Below, in pieces: positions 51,915-61,588 of a stretch of 64,000 nt of DNA (positions are counted from its first letter, which is position 1; the number at the start of each line of letters is the position of its first letter). The notes beneath the pieces are model-generated. The model searched no databases, was not told the DNA's origin, and saw only the letters and a list, made by a program, of their open reading frames with translations. The position numbers and the translations under genes are program-made. The stretch covers positions 162,613-226,612 of the forward strand of contig NZ_PYGF01000008.1 of assembly GCF_003014575.1 (NCBI RefSeq). The letters run 5' to 3'. This DNA is from Cecembia rubra. GTDB lineage: Bacteria; Bacteroidota; Bacteroidia; Cytophagales; Cyclobacteriaceae.

Positions 51915-54900
51915 ATGAGAAAAGCTTTACTCTTTGTTATTGCGCTTTTCACCATGGCACTTACGTTTGAGGTGTCGGCGCAACAACGGGTAATTACCGG
52001 AAAGGTAATTTCCGACGAAGACGGACTGGGCTTGCCAGGCGCGTCCGTGCTTGTCAAAGGTACGACCATAGGTACTACCACCGATTTGGATGGTAATTAC
52101 TCTATCAACGTACCAGCAGGATCTAATGTGCTGATCTTCTCTTTTGTGGGTTTGAAAACACAAGAAGAGGCAATCGGTAACAGATCCGTAATCAATGTGA
52201 CCCTTACTATTGATGCCGCCACCTTAGGTGAAGTCGTTGTGACAGCGATCGGTATCGAGAAGGAAAAGAAAGCCCTTGGATATGCGGTATCTACCGTGGG
52301 CGACGAACTTATCCAAAACAGACCTGAGGCTGACGTTTCCAGGGTATTACAAGGTAAAGTTGCCGGTGTAAATATCACTGCTACCAACGGTATGTCAGGT
52401 TCCGGTACCAACATCATTATCAGGGGTTATTCCTCTGCTACTGGTTCTAACCAGCCATTGTTTGTTGTGGATGGTGTTCCTTTTAACTCTGGAACCAATG
52501 CCACTTCCGGCTTTACCACTGGTGGTGCACAGACTTCCAGCCGTTTCTTGGATATTGATCCAAACAACATCGAGAACGTATCTGTATTGAAAGGTCTTTC
52601 TGCAACCGTATTATACGGTGATCAAGGTAGAAACGGTGTAATCTTGATTACTACCAAATCAGGTACCAGAAAAAGAAAAGCAGCTGAAGTAACAATCAAC
52701 CAATCTGTATTTGGTAACCAGGCAGCTTCTTTGCCAACCTTTGGTTCTATTTATGGTAACGGCTTCCAGCAGCAACCTGGTCTCTTCTTTTCCAACTATG
52801 GACCTAGAATGGATATCGGTCTCACAGTTAGGCATCCTATTGGAAGTACAGCCATACCTGCAATCGAAGCAGCATTCCCAGAGTTTTTTGATCCTAATCT
52901 AGTTTCTCCTTCTAATCCGAAAGGTATTATTGATTATCCTTATCAAGCTTATGAAGATGTTAGTAAGGTTTTCTTCAGAACTGGCGTAGTTTCTAATACT
53001 TCAGTTCAGATTTCTGGTGGTTCAGACAGAACTGGATTCAATGCTTCTTTTGGTTATACAGACGAATCAGGATTTACTCCTGGTAACGAACTGGCCAAAT
53101 ACAATTTCGGTCTGGGTATCAACTCTGCTGTAACAGATAAATTGTCAGTTAACTCCAGCTTTACCTTTGCAAGGACAAATTTGGTTACTCCACCGGTAAA
53201 CGCAGCTTTTGGTTCCGGACCATCTGGTGGTATACCATCTATTTTTGCAAACACACTTTATATTCCAAGATCTTATGACCTGAAAAACCTCCCCTGGGAA
53301 ATCCCAACAACCAGAGGTTCTGTAATGCACAGGGCAGGTAATGACCAGGTGAACCCAATCTGGATGTCAAAAAACATGTTGGATTACTCTGTGGTAGACA
53401 GATTCTTCAATTCAACATCATTGAACTATGACTTCAATGACAAGTTTGCACTTACTTATAGATTTGGTTTGGATACATACACTGAAACCAGAGATGCGCA
53501 GTATAATAAAGGTGCTGGTTTGGGTGTAAGTGCCTTGGTCAACTCAGGTTATTACAGATCCATTTCCATCAGAAACTCCATCTGGAACCAGGATTTGGTA
53601 TTGACGTATAGAACAGATTTTTCTGATAAAATCGGTTTTACAGCCTTATTGGGTGGTAATTCCCGTTATGATAAATTTGAAAGAAGCGGTTTGGCATCTT
53701 CCAACCAATTGGCTTTCGGACTATTCAACCATGGTAACTTCCTGGATGTATCTTCCAGAGATCCATTGAACGGCTTGGTCTTTGACAGACTGGTAGAAGA
53801 GCAGAGAATGGGGGTTTATGCCAACGTTACTTTGGATTATGACGATTATCTATTCCTTAACTTGTCTGCCAGAAACGACTGGACTTCTACTGTTGAAAAA
53901 GAAAATAGAAGGATCCTTTATCCAGGTGCCTCTGTATCTTTCTTGCCTTCAGATGCCTTCAACTGGAATTCTTCTACTTTGAATGACCTGAAATTGAGAT
54001 TAGGATATGGTACTTCTGCCGGTTTCCCAAGCCCTTACAGTACAAGGAATATTCTAGTTCAAAGTCCTAGAGCTTTCATTAATACTGGTGGTACTTTGTT
54101 CCAATCCCAATCTTTGGCAACTACTTTGGGTAACCCTAACCTGAAGCCTGAATTGCATGAGGAATTTGAGTTTGGTGTAGAATCAACCATGTTCAATAAT
54201 AAATTGAGATTTGATCTTTCCTTGTATCAGAAAAATACCAGAAACCTGATTACAGATGCTCCTATTGATCCAGCAACTGGATTTGTTTTGACAGCTATCA
54301 ACATCGGTAGAATCAGAAACAGGGGTATTGAATTCCAGGCTACAGCTACCCCGATCAGTACACCAAGTGGTTTCAGATGGGAGTCTATTGTAAACTTCAC
54401 TCTTTACAGAACGGTGACCATGGAATTGGGTGAGGGATTGGATGAGATCGTAGTAGCTGGATTTACCGATTTGGGTAACTTTGCTATACCAGGAAGACCT
54501 TTCAATATCATCAAAGGTTTTGGTTTCGAAAGATCTGATGATGGCCAACCCATTGTATTGCCAAATGGTGATTACCAAGTATCATCTGAATTGGTTGAAA
54601 TCGGAGACCCTAACCCAGCTTGGACAGGTTCTTGGATCAATACCTTTAGATATAAAGGATTTTTCCTTAATGCGATGGTTGAATACAGACATAGAGGAGC
54701 TATCTTCTCCAATACTGTAACTGCTACGCTGGCAAGGGGTGTTACAAAAGACCCTGTAGTAGATAGGGAATTGACTTTCATTCTTCCAGGAGTGAAAAGG
54801 ACACCTGAAGGAGGATTTGTACCAAATGACATTCAGGTAACTGCCTCCAACTACTTCTTCAATAACTACCATGGAGCTGTGGACGCGGCCAACGTATTTG

Positions 54901-55157
54901 ATGGATCAGTTATCAGATTGAGAGAAGTTTCACTAGGATATGATATTCCAGGCAGCGTGATTTCAAGAACTCCGTTCAAGAGGGCTTCTGTGGCGCTTTC
55001 CGCTACAAACCTTTGGTTCAGAGCCCTTAACTTCCCTCCAAACATGAACTTCGATCCAGATGTTTTAGGTACTGGTGTGGGTAACGGTTTGGGCTTTGAT
55101 TTCGTGACAGGACCTAGTTCCAGAAGATTTGGTGGTACAGTAACTCTTGCTTTCTAA
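51915..55157 (+). CDS. SusC/RagA family TonB-linked outer membrane protein
   Basis: A 1080-residue receptor. It has a signal peptide (MRKALLFVIALFTMALTFEVSAQ), a CarboxypepD_reg domain (about 25-105, VITGKVISDEDGLGLPGASVLVKGTTIGTTTDLDGNYSINV), and the SusC plug with LGEVVVTAIGI, VSRVLQGKVAGVNI, IIIRGYSS and QPLFVVDGVPF. The barrel follows. With the SusD-like lipoprotein it should form a TonB-driven importer for an oligosaccharide, peptide or similar nutrient. Codon choice is strongly biased (few rare codons, many GGT and AAC), suggesting high expression. No glycoside hydrolase is adjacent, so the ligand may not be a glycan. Confidence 0.95.
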   Translation: MRKALLFVIALFTMALTFEVSAQQRVITGKVISDEDGLGLPGASVLVKGTTIGTTTDLDGNYSINVPAGSNVLIFSFVGLKTQEEAIGNRSVINVTLTIDAATLGEVVVTAIGIEKEKKALGYAVSTVGDELIQNRPEADVSRVLQGKVAGVNITATNGMSGSGTNIIIRGYSSATGSNQPLFVVDGVPFNSGTNATSGFTTGGAQTSSRFLDIDPNNIENVSVLKGLSATVLYGDQGRNGVILITTKSGTRKRKAAEVTINQSVFGNQAASLPTFGSIYGNGFQQQPGLFFSNYGPRMDIGLTVRHPIGSTAIPAIEAAFPEFFDPNLVSPSNPKGIIDYPYQAYEDVSKVFFRTGVVSNTSVQISGGSDRTGFNASFGYTDESGFTPGNELAKYNFGLGINSAVTDKLSVNSSFTFARTNLVTPPVNAAFGSGPSGGIPSIFANTLYIPRSYDLKNLPWEIPTTRGSVMHRAGNDQVNPIWMSKNMLDYSVVDRFFNSTSLNYDFNDKFALTYRFGLDTYTETRDAQYNKGAGLGVSALVNSGYYRSISIRNSIWNQDLVLTYRTDFSDKIGFTALLGGNSRYDKFERSGLASSNQLAFGLFNHGNFLDVSSRDPLNGLVFDRLVEEQRMGVYANVTLDYDDYLFLNLSARNDWTSTVEKENRRILYPGASVSFLPSDAFNWNSSTLNDLKLRLGYGTSAGFPSPYSTRNILVQSPRAFINTGGTLFQSQSLATTLGNPNLKPELHEEFEFGVESTMFNNKLRFDLSLYQKNTRNLITDAPIDPATGFVLTAINIGRIRNRGIEFQATATPISTPSGFRWESIVNFTLYRTVTMELGEGLDEIVVAGFTDLGNFAIPGRPFNIIKGFGFERSDDGQPIVLPNGDYQVSSELVEIGDPNPAWTGSWINTFRYKGFFLNAMVEYRHRGAIFSNTVTATLARGVTKDPVVDRELTFILPGVKRTPEGGFVPNDIQVTASNYFFNNYHGAVDAANVFDGSVIRLREVSLGYDIPGSVISRTPFKRASVALSATNLWFRALNFPPNMNFDPDVLGTGVGNGLGFDFVTGPSSRRFGGTVTLAF

Positions 55158-55177
55158 TCACCTAAAACGAAAAGACA

Positions 55178-56836
55178 ATGAAAAGAATATTATATAGCTT
55201 ATTTACTGCCCTAAGTTTATTGGTGGTAAGTGCCTGTGACCTGGATCTGCAGGATGATCCCAATGCAGTAACTAGAGATACGGCTAACCCCGACCTGGTC
55301 CTTAACAGGATACAGTTGGATTTTCCTAGCCATTTTGATGGTACTAGTTTCTATGGAATGAGATTGACAAGGATGATGAGCCAGCCAAATAACTTGTATG
55401 AGCAGGCTTATATTCCGGTTAACTTCAATGGTATTTGGACAAATTCTTATGCCAACCTATTGAATGATATCAAGTTCTTGGAAGATATTGCTACTGAGCG
55501 AAATTTCCAAAGACATTTGGGTATTGCCAGGACTTTGAAGGCCTATATTCTGATGAATTTGGTGGATTGGTTTGGCGATATTCCTTATTCTGAGGCATTG
55601 AACCCAAATAACTTCAATCCTAAATTGGATAACGGCTCAGCAGTGTATGCTGAAGCATTGGCTATTTTGGATCAAGCAGCCGCTAACTTCACTGCAACTC
55701 CATCTGCGGGTACTCCTCAGGATTTGTACTACAATAGGGATTATACCAAATGGAGAAAGCTTATCAATACCTTGAAACTGAGAGCCCATCTGAATCTGAA
55801 ATTGACCAATGCTGCCGGTTCTGCTACAGCAATCAATTCTTTGATAGCAGATGGTAACCTGATCGGTAATGGTGATGACTTTGTTTTCCGATTTGGAACC
55901 AACTTCACAGATCCTGCTTCACAGCATCCTTATTACAACCAGTATAATAACGGTGGTGGAGGTGAATACCACTCGACTTGGTACATGTTTCATTTGACTC
56001 AAGCCAAAGGATTCGATGATCCAAGAGCCAGGTATTACCTTTACAGACAGAGGATCGCCAATCCTACGGATCCTGATCAATTGAGATGTATTTCTGAGAT
56101 TGCTCCAGGACATTACCTTGCTGGAGGCTGGCCATTCTGTCTTCCTGGTAATAGAGGATATTGGGGTAGAGACCACCTCAATGCAGAAGGTATTCCACCA
56201 GATGGTCCTTTGAGAACTCAGTGGGGTGTATATCCTATCGGAGGTCGTTTTGATAATGATGCCAATGTTTCTGTGACTAGAGGTGCTGGAGCAAACGGTG
56301 CCGGTATCTGGCCTATTATGATGGCATCCTATGTGGATTTCATGAGAGCTGAGGCTGCTTTGACCATTACTGGTGTTAATGGAAACCCAAGGGAATTGTT
56401 GGAAAGTGGTATCAGAAAGTCTATGAATTTTGTAAGGTCATTCTCAGTTGCTTCCTCAGGAACCAATGCCACTGCGATTCAAGCTTGGCAAAATGATGCT
56501 GCCTATTCAACTTCCATAAATAACTACGTCAATTTTGTTGTTAACGAGTGGAATGCAGCTCCTAACAATGATAGAAGGATGAATTTGATCGGACGTGAAT
56601 ATTGGTTGGCTTTGTTTGGTAATGGTAATGAGGCATATAACTTGTACAGGAGGACTGGAAAACCTGACAACATGCAGCCTGGTCTGCTTGAAAGCTTCGG
56701 TGTATTCCCAAGATCTCTACCTTATCCTAACAACCATGCAGTGACCAATAACAATTCCCAACCAAAGGCGGGACTTAATGTAAGGGTTTTCTGGGATAAC
56801 AATCCAATTGGCACCTTCCCAACTGGGATATATTAA
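55178..56836 (+). CDS. SusD/RagB family nutrient-binding lipoprotein
   Basis: 552 residues. Lipoprotein signal MKRILYSLFTALSLLVVSAC with lipobox Cys, followed by DLDLQDDPNAVTRDTANPDLVLNRIQLDF, the opening of the SusD-like_2 subgroup. TPR-like helices, AYILMNLVDWFGDIPYSEAL, and the late REYWLALFGNGNEAYNLYRRTGKPDNMQPGL are typical. It caps the SusC barrel at the cell surface and delivers the ligand. It starts 20 bp after the SusC stop, in the same operon. The SusD-like_2 type often goes with peptide or non-polysaccharide uptake. Confidence 0.94.
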   Translation: MKRILYSLFTALSLLVVSACDLDLQDDPNAVTRDTANPDLVLNRIQLDFPSHFDGTSFYGMRLTRMMSQPNNLYEQAYIPVNFNGIWTNSYANLLNDIKFLEDIATERNFQRHLGIARTLKAYILMNLVDWFGDIPYSEALNPNNFNPKLDNGSAVYAEALAILDQAAANFTATPSAGTPQDLYYNRDYTKWRKLINTLKLRAHLNLKLTNAAGSATAINSLIADGNLIGNGDDFVFRFGTNFTDPASQHPYYNQYNNGGGGEYHSTWYMFHLTQAKGFDDPRARYYLYRQRIANPTDPDQLRCISEIAPGHYLAGGWPFCLPGNRGYWGRDHLNAEGIPPDGPLRTQWGVYPIGGRFDNDANVSVTRGAGANGAGIWPIMMASYVDFMRAEAALTITGVNGNPRELLESGIRKSMNFVRSFSVASSGTNATAIQAWQNDAAYSTSINNYVNFVVNEWNAAPNNDRRMNLIGREYWLALFGNGNEAYNLYRRTGKPDNMQPGLLESFGVFPRSLPYPNNHAVTNNNSQPKAGLNVRVFWDNNPIGTFPTGIY

Positions 56837-56860
56837 TCTTTGACCTTTAAATTGAAAGTT

Positions 56861-57835
56861 ATGAAAATTAATAAAATTGGTTTTGGATTTTTGATGTCCC
56901 TCATGATGGTATTTACTGCCTGTGTGGACTTTGTAGATCCTAATATACCATACAAAACATTTGATACTGCTCTTTATCTAAGAACATTGGAGCGTTCTAC
57001 GGACCTCAATTTCTTTAGTTTGGGCAATGCGCGCGTTAGATTGGTCTTAGAGGCCGTAGATGCTGAAGGTGGTGAAACACTTCAATCTGTGGAAATTAGA
57101 GTGAGACATAGAAGATTGATCACTGGAGTGGGTTTCCAATATATTCCTACTGGTACTGCTAGCAATGTACAAGATGTGTTGGTAAAGACCTTAACAAAAG
57201 CTGATTTCCAAAAAGCGACAGAAAACCCTAATCATCCTACTCAAACTTATTTGAGGACGACAGTTGAGGTGACTGCCACTGAAATGATTGCAGCTTTGGG
57301 ACTAACTCCGGCGCAGATTGAAGGTGGTGATGCTTTTGAAGTAAGGTTGCGTGCCACAGATAGATTTGGAAGGGTATTTACCGATACCAATAGGTCAGCT
57401 GACGTTGCTGGTGGTTTCTTCTATGCTTCTCCTTTCTTCTATGCAGCTAGTGTTGTTTGTCCTTCTGACCTTGTGGGTACTTACCGATTCAGACATGATG
57501 GGGCTACAGGTCCTTTAGGTTCCTGCCCTCCTTCATTTGAAGGTACCACTACCTGGACCAGAGTTTCACCAACAAGCTACCGGGTATCTGACGGAACCTT
57601 CGGTTACTGGGCTTGTATCGGTGATACTTGGGGAACAGGAAATGTAGTTGTTGCAGATGCTTGCGGTAGATTGACCATGAGCGGTGCTGATAAATACGGT
57701 GACCTTTACTCCATGGAAGTTATAAGTTCAAGTACCACTGAATTGGTATTCAGATGGGTGAATACTTACGGTGAATCCGGAACTGTGACCATGTTTGCCA
57801 ATGAAGGTAAACCATTCCCGGCCGGTTTAAGGTAA
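56861..57835 (+). CDS. SusC/D-associated lipoprotein, unknown function
   Basis: 324 residues from the ATG at 56861. A TTG at 56840 is in frame, but MKINKIGFGFLMSLMMVFTAC is the clear lipoprotein signal. The mature protein has short beta-rich segments (LRTLERSTDLNFFSLGNARVRLVLEAVDAEGGETLQSVEIRVRHRR and later TTWTRVSPTSYRVSDGTFGYWACIGDTWG) with no recognised catalytic motif. It follows SusD by 24 bp, shares its codon bias and is closed by a terminator. It is probably a surface lipoprotein accessory to the importer. Confidence 0.78.
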   Translation: MKINKIGFGFLMSLMMVFTACVDFVDPNIPYKTFDTALYLRTLERSTDLNFFSLGNARVRLVLEAVDAEGGETLQSVEIRVRHRRLITGVGFQYIPTGTASNVQDVLVKTLTKADFQKATENPNHPTQTYLRTTVEVTATEMIAALGLTPAQIEGGDAFEVRLRATDRFGRVFTDTNRSADVAGGFFYASPFFYAASVVCPSDLVGTYRFRHDGATGPLGSCPPSFEGTTTWTRVSPTSYRVSDGTFGYWACIGDTWGTGNVVVADACGRLTMSGADKYGDLYSMEVISSSTTELVFRWVNTYGESGTVTMFANEGKPFPAGLR

Positions 57836-57873
57836 TAATCAAGTTAACTAGTAAACTTTCTTCATACAAAAAG

Positions 57874-57900
57874 CAGCGCTCGATGAGCGCTGTTTTTTTT
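57874..57900 (+). terminator. Terminator of the SusC/SusD operon
   Basis: Perfect 7-bp stem CAGCGCT (57874-57880) / AGCGCTG (57886-57892) with loop CGATG and eight T. It lies 38 bp past the lipoprotein stop codon. Confidence 0.9.
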
Positions 57901-57963
57901 ATGAAATTGAATTCGATAGTCCTTTTTCCTAGTTGCATAAGAATCTGAATTTTAATTAACTGA

Positions 57964-58600
57964 CTATTCGTAATGGTGCCTGTTTAAGTAAATAGAAGCT
58001 ACCATTAATCTGTTAACAATCTTACTCCAAAGTACCTTCTGTTTAGTTTATAGAGAAACTCATTCAGGTAATTCTGCAAATACTTCTCACTGGTCGTAAG
58101 ATAGATTCCCAATAGGTTCTAAATAAGATTACTTATTGCCACATGTAACCAACTTAAATCTACTTTTGTGGAAGCTGGAAATGATTTATTCTTAACATGT
58201 TCTTCCACAAATCTTTCAAGATTGTAGTTAGCAGTTTTTTTATAATTTAAAAGGACTGATTTTGACATCACTGCATCTTCCACAAACTGCGCTACAGATT
58301 CTTTGGCGACCCCTGAAGTTCTTTCATTTTAAAGAACCTAGAATATCGGCTTTTTATACCCGAATTTGGAAACTTCGATGGAGTGGATTCTGATGATACT
58401 GTACCAATCGCATGGTTTTGGCTTCCCTTCACATGCCTTTGACCTTTTTGGACTTTATTTTTGGGTTGCTTTTCTAACATAACCTTCTCCATATTCAACC
58501 ATACCTTTGAGAAAATACAGATCATCTTTTTTACCCATTACTGATCTTATCTTATGCATTAGATTAATCGCAGTCTCTTATTTTTTCAAATCCAATTATT
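57964..58600 (-). pseudogene. Decayed IS1595-family (ISXO2-like) transposase
   Basis: Read leftward in several frames, the sequence gives in order LMHKIRSVMGKKDDLYFLKGMVEYGEGYV, SESTPSKFPNSGIKSRYSRFFKMKEL, LSWLHVAISNLI*NLLGIYLTTSEKYLQNYLNEFLYKLNRRYFGVRL and NRLMVASIYLNRHHYE. These are the successive blocks of ISXO2-like transposases (LMHKIR, DEGYF, AESTP, FKMK, HxxISNLKRxLLGIYHGVSxKYLQxYLxEFxYRxNRR). At least two frameshifts and two stops are present, the DEGYF aspartate is lost, and the N-terminal zinc ribbon is missing. It is an old, inactive remnant. No terminal repeats or target duplication were identified. Confidence 0.8.
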
Positions 58601-59257
58601 TTTTAAATTAAAGACAGGAAAACCCTATTTTGGTGACTGGTATAAACAAAAAAGCTGTAGACTTGGTGTGTAAAGAAAGATTACTCGACTCGATGACTGT
58701 ACCGGATTCAAGAGGAGATTATCTTCTGTATTTGCTGTACCCAAAAAAACTTCCTCTTCCTGAACTAATAGTAGTGCTTAGAGAATCATTTGCAGATCTT
58801 ACAATAGATACCGATAATCTCCCAATATGTTTTTAAGAAGCTGTCAAAACTACCGTCGTTGTGAAAATGAATAATAAATTCAAATATTTTCATGGCTTTA
58901 TGTATTTTAACCAAGCAACAAAAAAAACAAACCTAGAGATTCTTTTACATTAAATAACAAAGATTATTTGCTACTTGTTAATTCCGAAGAATCAGGAAAT
59001 ATTTTATCAATTTCCGAAATCGGGGTTGGTCTCAGGAAAAAAGAACATCTATGGCCTAAAGGTAATCGGAGTACGCTCTAACCAGATTTAATTTACGGAT
59101 TTGCAACTTGGGAAATATAAGTTTCCACAATGCTTCAATGGTTGAACATATGACACCTGAAATTAAAATCTCATAATTTGAACGGGAAAAATAGATCATA
59201 ATATTTCCCGTCCAATATTTACTGTTAACACTGTAACGAGCATTCTCATTAATGTCT
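58601..59257. other. Decayed accessory sequence with no recognised gene
   Basis: 657 bp with low coding density. A rightward 68-codon frame (58630-58836, with DYLLYLLYPKKLPLPELIVVLRESFADLTIDTDNLP) and a later stretch 58970-59080 (DYLLLVNSEESGNILSISEIGVGLRKKEHLW) look protein-like but are short, broken and unmatched to any family I know. They are best read as gene fragments. A weak hairpin ACGGGAAA/TTTCCCGT (59182-59211) lies past the leftward gene's stop. Confidence 0.45.
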
Positions 59258-59893
59258 TCAATCGGTCACAAAAGGCATCTGACTGATGAATGAGGCATCA
59301 TCAATTTGTGTCAATATAAATTCAGCAAGGTCATGCCTACTGATTTTGGTACTGGCATTTACACCTACCCAACCTACCCTGTATTTTCCTTTAGGTGGGT
59401 CATTGGTTAATCTGGGGCCTCTAACAATGGTCCAATCCAGCCCGCTGCCCTTAAGGATCTCATGGTGCTTTACGGCATCGTTCAAAACTTTAGGTACTGC
59501 CACTTTCATGATGAACCTGATCAATAGATCCGGAAGTTTGGGCCTGTCTCTTTCCGGAAAAGGCAATCCTCCTCCCGAGAGCGAAATAATCCTTTTGATC
59601 TGAAACTTTTTCATGGCATCGGCTATCAGCCGTGTGCCATCCGTCTGAAGCCATTCCGGGGAACCTTTGACATGACCAAATAAACTGATCACAACCTGGG
59701 AATTCTCCAGGGTCTTTTCTACATCATAACTATTGAGAACATCTCCCTGGATGATTTCAAGATAAGGGTTCTGCACTGAAACCTTGGCCGGATTTCTTAC
59801 CAAAGCTTTCACCCGAAAGCCCTTTTCAATTGCCTTTTTTAATACAATGCTTCCCGTCTGCCCGGAAGCACCAAACAATGCGATCGTTGTCAT
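59258..59893 (-). CDS. NAD(P)-binding atypical SDR (NmrA/NAD(P)H-binding) protein
   Basis: 211 residues from the ATG at 59893 (MTTIALFGASGQTGSIVLKKA); an in-frame start 21 bp upstream is less usual. The glycine motif GASGQTG marks the extended, atypical SDR group, and IISLSGGGLPFP and WTIVRGPRLTNDPPKGKYRVGWVG follow the pattern of flavin reductase-like or quinone-sensing family members. A catalytic YxxxK is absent. It is divergent from an HxlR regulator with a 73-bp spacer, the usual arrangement for a regulated redox gene. The substrate is unknown. Confidence 0.85.
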   Translation of the reverse strand: MTTIALFGASGQTGSIVLKKAIEKGFRVKALVRNPAKVSVQNPYLEIIQGDVLNSYDVEKTLENSQVVISLFGHVKGSPEWLQTDGTRLIADAMKKFQIKRIISLSGGGLPFPERDRPKLPDLLIRFIMKVAVPKVLNDAVKHHEILKGSGLDWTIVRGPRLTNDPPKGKYRVGWVGVNASTKISRHDLAEFILTQIDDASFISQMPFVTD

Positions 59894-59966
59894 AGCTGTT
59901 TTTTCTGCAATCATAATCTGTTTTGATTATATTTACTATTTTTACAGTACACACCTTTTTGTAAGT
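59894..59966. promoter_or_regulatory. Divergent promoter region of the HxlR pair
   Basis: The 73-bp spacer contains TTTACAGTACACACC and CTTTTTGTAAGT, with TTAC/GTAA half-sites around a GTAC core. HxlR proteins bind inverted repeats with GTAC/TAC half-sites in such spacers. The exact operator cannot be defined by eye. Confidence 0.4.
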
Positions 59967-60305
59967 ATGGAACCTATAAAAGTAACAGCTAAGTGCCCAA
60001 TCAGAACAACCTTAGAACTTCTGGGCGGCAAGTGGAAACTATTAATCATTTTCCAGTTAAAGGATGGGACCAAAAGGCTCTCGGAATTAAAAAAAGGCAT
60101 TCCCGATATCAGCGAAAAAATGCTGATACAGGAATTAAAGAAATTGATGGACAGTGACCTGGTAACAAGAAAAAATTATGGTGAGGTACCTCCAAAAGTG
60201 GAATACAGTTTAACCGTGGCGGGAATGGCTGTTCTCCCCTTAATCGAGCAGTTGAAGCGCTTTGGGGAAGTGTACATTGCCAGCCGACAAATTCCTAGTC
60301 TGTAA
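59967..60305 (+). CDS. HxlR family transcriptional regulator
   Basis: 112 residues from the ATG at 59967 (MEPIKVTAKCPIRTTLELLGGKWKLLIIFQL). The frame is open further upstream but would run through the divergent gene. The winged-helix domain is complete: LGGKWKLLIIFQLKDGTKRLSELKKGIPDISEKMLIQELKKLMDSDLVTRKNYGEVPPKVEYSLTVAG. Cys10 at the N-terminal end is the residue used for redox or electrophile sensing in many HxlR proteins. It probably controls the divergent NAD(P)-binding gene and itself. Confidence 0.93.
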   Translation: MEPIKVTAKCPIRTTLELLGGKWKLLIIFQLKDGTKRLSELKKGIPDISEKMLIQELKKLMDSDLVTRKNYGEVPPKVEYSLTVAGMAVLPLIEQLKRFGEVYIASRQIPSL

Positions 60306-60404
60306 TGGGTAAGCTGCAATTTACCACTATGCATCATGCCGTTTTTCAACTAAGTTCAGGGACTTAATTTGAAGATCATCTATTAGAGGACAATGTACAT
60401 TACC

Positions 60405-61391
60405 CTATTTTTGGTTGTACCTATTTGTATCCATGGTGGCCCAGATATGGCTGCCTTTTACCAAACACCACATAGATGCCAGACTGTGCCATTCTTGGTG
60501 TTTTATGAGCAGCCCTTTTTCAAATGCATCAGAAGAAAAGCATTCTAGGGGCAGTGTGGGTAAATGCTGAAGGCAGATTTGGGCAAATTGACCTTTGAGA
60601 TCCTCTATGAAGTTCTTTACAAAATTGGTGGCACAAATTTTACTTTCGCCAAAGCGCTCCATTCTTAAATGAACCATATTGAATACATCGCCAATTAGAG
60701 ATTCTTTGTGAAAAGACATGATATCATTCTCCAAAATGATAATCTTAGCTATAAGTCTGTTGAGCCTGGAAAGCAGTTGAGCGTTGATTTTATTCTGCGG
60801 AAACAATATATGCAAAAGGGTCCATGCAATCTGGAAACCCGAACTTTCTGTTTTGATTGACCAGTACTTTTTAAGGCTGGGAGTCTGTCTTTTTTTGCGG
60901 ATCTGTTGTTCCTCCTCCCCCTTTCCCACAAAACGGATCACAGTATATAATAGCCGCAGACAATCACCCATACCCCATTTGGAGGTGAAAATCAGATCTA
61001 GAATGGAATCCATAAAGTCAAGCCTTTGGTCAGAAATGTTTCCGGCTATTTTGGAAGGAGTAGTCTGAACTGTTTTCCAAAAGTCACCATCATTCAATTG
61101 ATCAGCCATGTCATCCATGATAAAAAGCAATGCAAAAAGCTTGGATATTACATCCAGATCCGATGGTTCAGCTAGAGGAAACAATCTTGCGGCAAAACAG
61201 TGAATACCGGTTTTTTCAAAAACCTTCAGATTTTCCTCTCCATTGATGATCCCGGAATTTTTAAGCCAACTTAGCACCTGAATTCTCAGAACCTCTTTGC
61301 AGGCCATCTCTGTTGGATACCACCTTTCTAGGATTTCCACCAATTCATGCTCATGGATAAGGTGATGGGATTTTCTTTCAAAGTTCAGCAT
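60405..61391 (-). CDS. Class I terpene synthase
   Basis: A 328-residue all-helical protein with the bacterial terpene cyclase motifs. D93-D94-M-A-D97 (FIMDDMADQ) is the aspartate-rich metal site, and N222-D-I-M-S226-F-H-K-E230 is the NSE triad (N-D-x2-S-x3-E). A terminal R324-Y325 pair is the usual RY end motif. The place where the diphosphate-sensing Arg normally stands reads YWSIKTESSG, so Lys180 may replace it. It should ionise and cyclise a prenyl diphosphate, most likely C15. No prenyl transferase or P450 is adjacent. It is followed on the 5' side by a Crp/Fnr-type regulator gene on the same strand. Confidence 0.85.
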   Translation of the reverse strand: MLNFERKSHHLIHEHELVEILERWYPTEMACKEVLRIQVLSWLKNSGIINGEENLKVFEKTGIHCFAARLFPLAEPSDLDVISKLFALLFIMDDMADQLNDGDFWKTVQTTPSKIAGNISDQRLDFMDSILDLIFTSKWGMGDCLRLLYTVIRFVGKGEEEQQIRKKRQTPSLKKYWSIKTESSGFQIAWTLLHILFPQNKINAQLLSRLNRLIAKIIILENDIMSFHKESLIGDVFNMVHLRMERFGESKICATNFVKNFIEDLKGQFAQICLQHLPTLPLECFSSDAFEKGLLIKHQEWHSLASMWCLVKGSHIWATMDTNRYNQK

Positions 61392-61526
61392 ATAGAGTAA
61401 GATTTATTAATAACAATACCTTGAAGTGCATAAAATCAGACTTTTTATAAAGCCACAGAAAGTATCAAATTAAAATTTTAAGGTTACTGTCACGTATAAG
61501 TGCATAAAAAACTGATATGTTATCAA

Positions 61527-61549
61527 TAAAAAAGTCCCATTTGGGACCT
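61527..61549 (-). terminator. Terminator of the Crp/Fnr-type gene
   Basis: On the minus strand AGGTCCC-AAAT-GGGACTT is followed by a run of T (plus-strand A run 61528-61533). The core GTCCCATTTGGGAC (61534-61547) is palindromic. It lies 40 bp past the regulator's stop and 140 bp before the terpene synthase start. Confidence 0.75.
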
Positions 61550-61588
61550 CATATCTCTATTATCTAAAAACAAAGAAAAAAAATACAA

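Noticed and set aside
59784..59966. Longer N-terminus for the HxlR regulator
   Set aside because: It would run through the start of the divergent gene; the domain begins at 59967.
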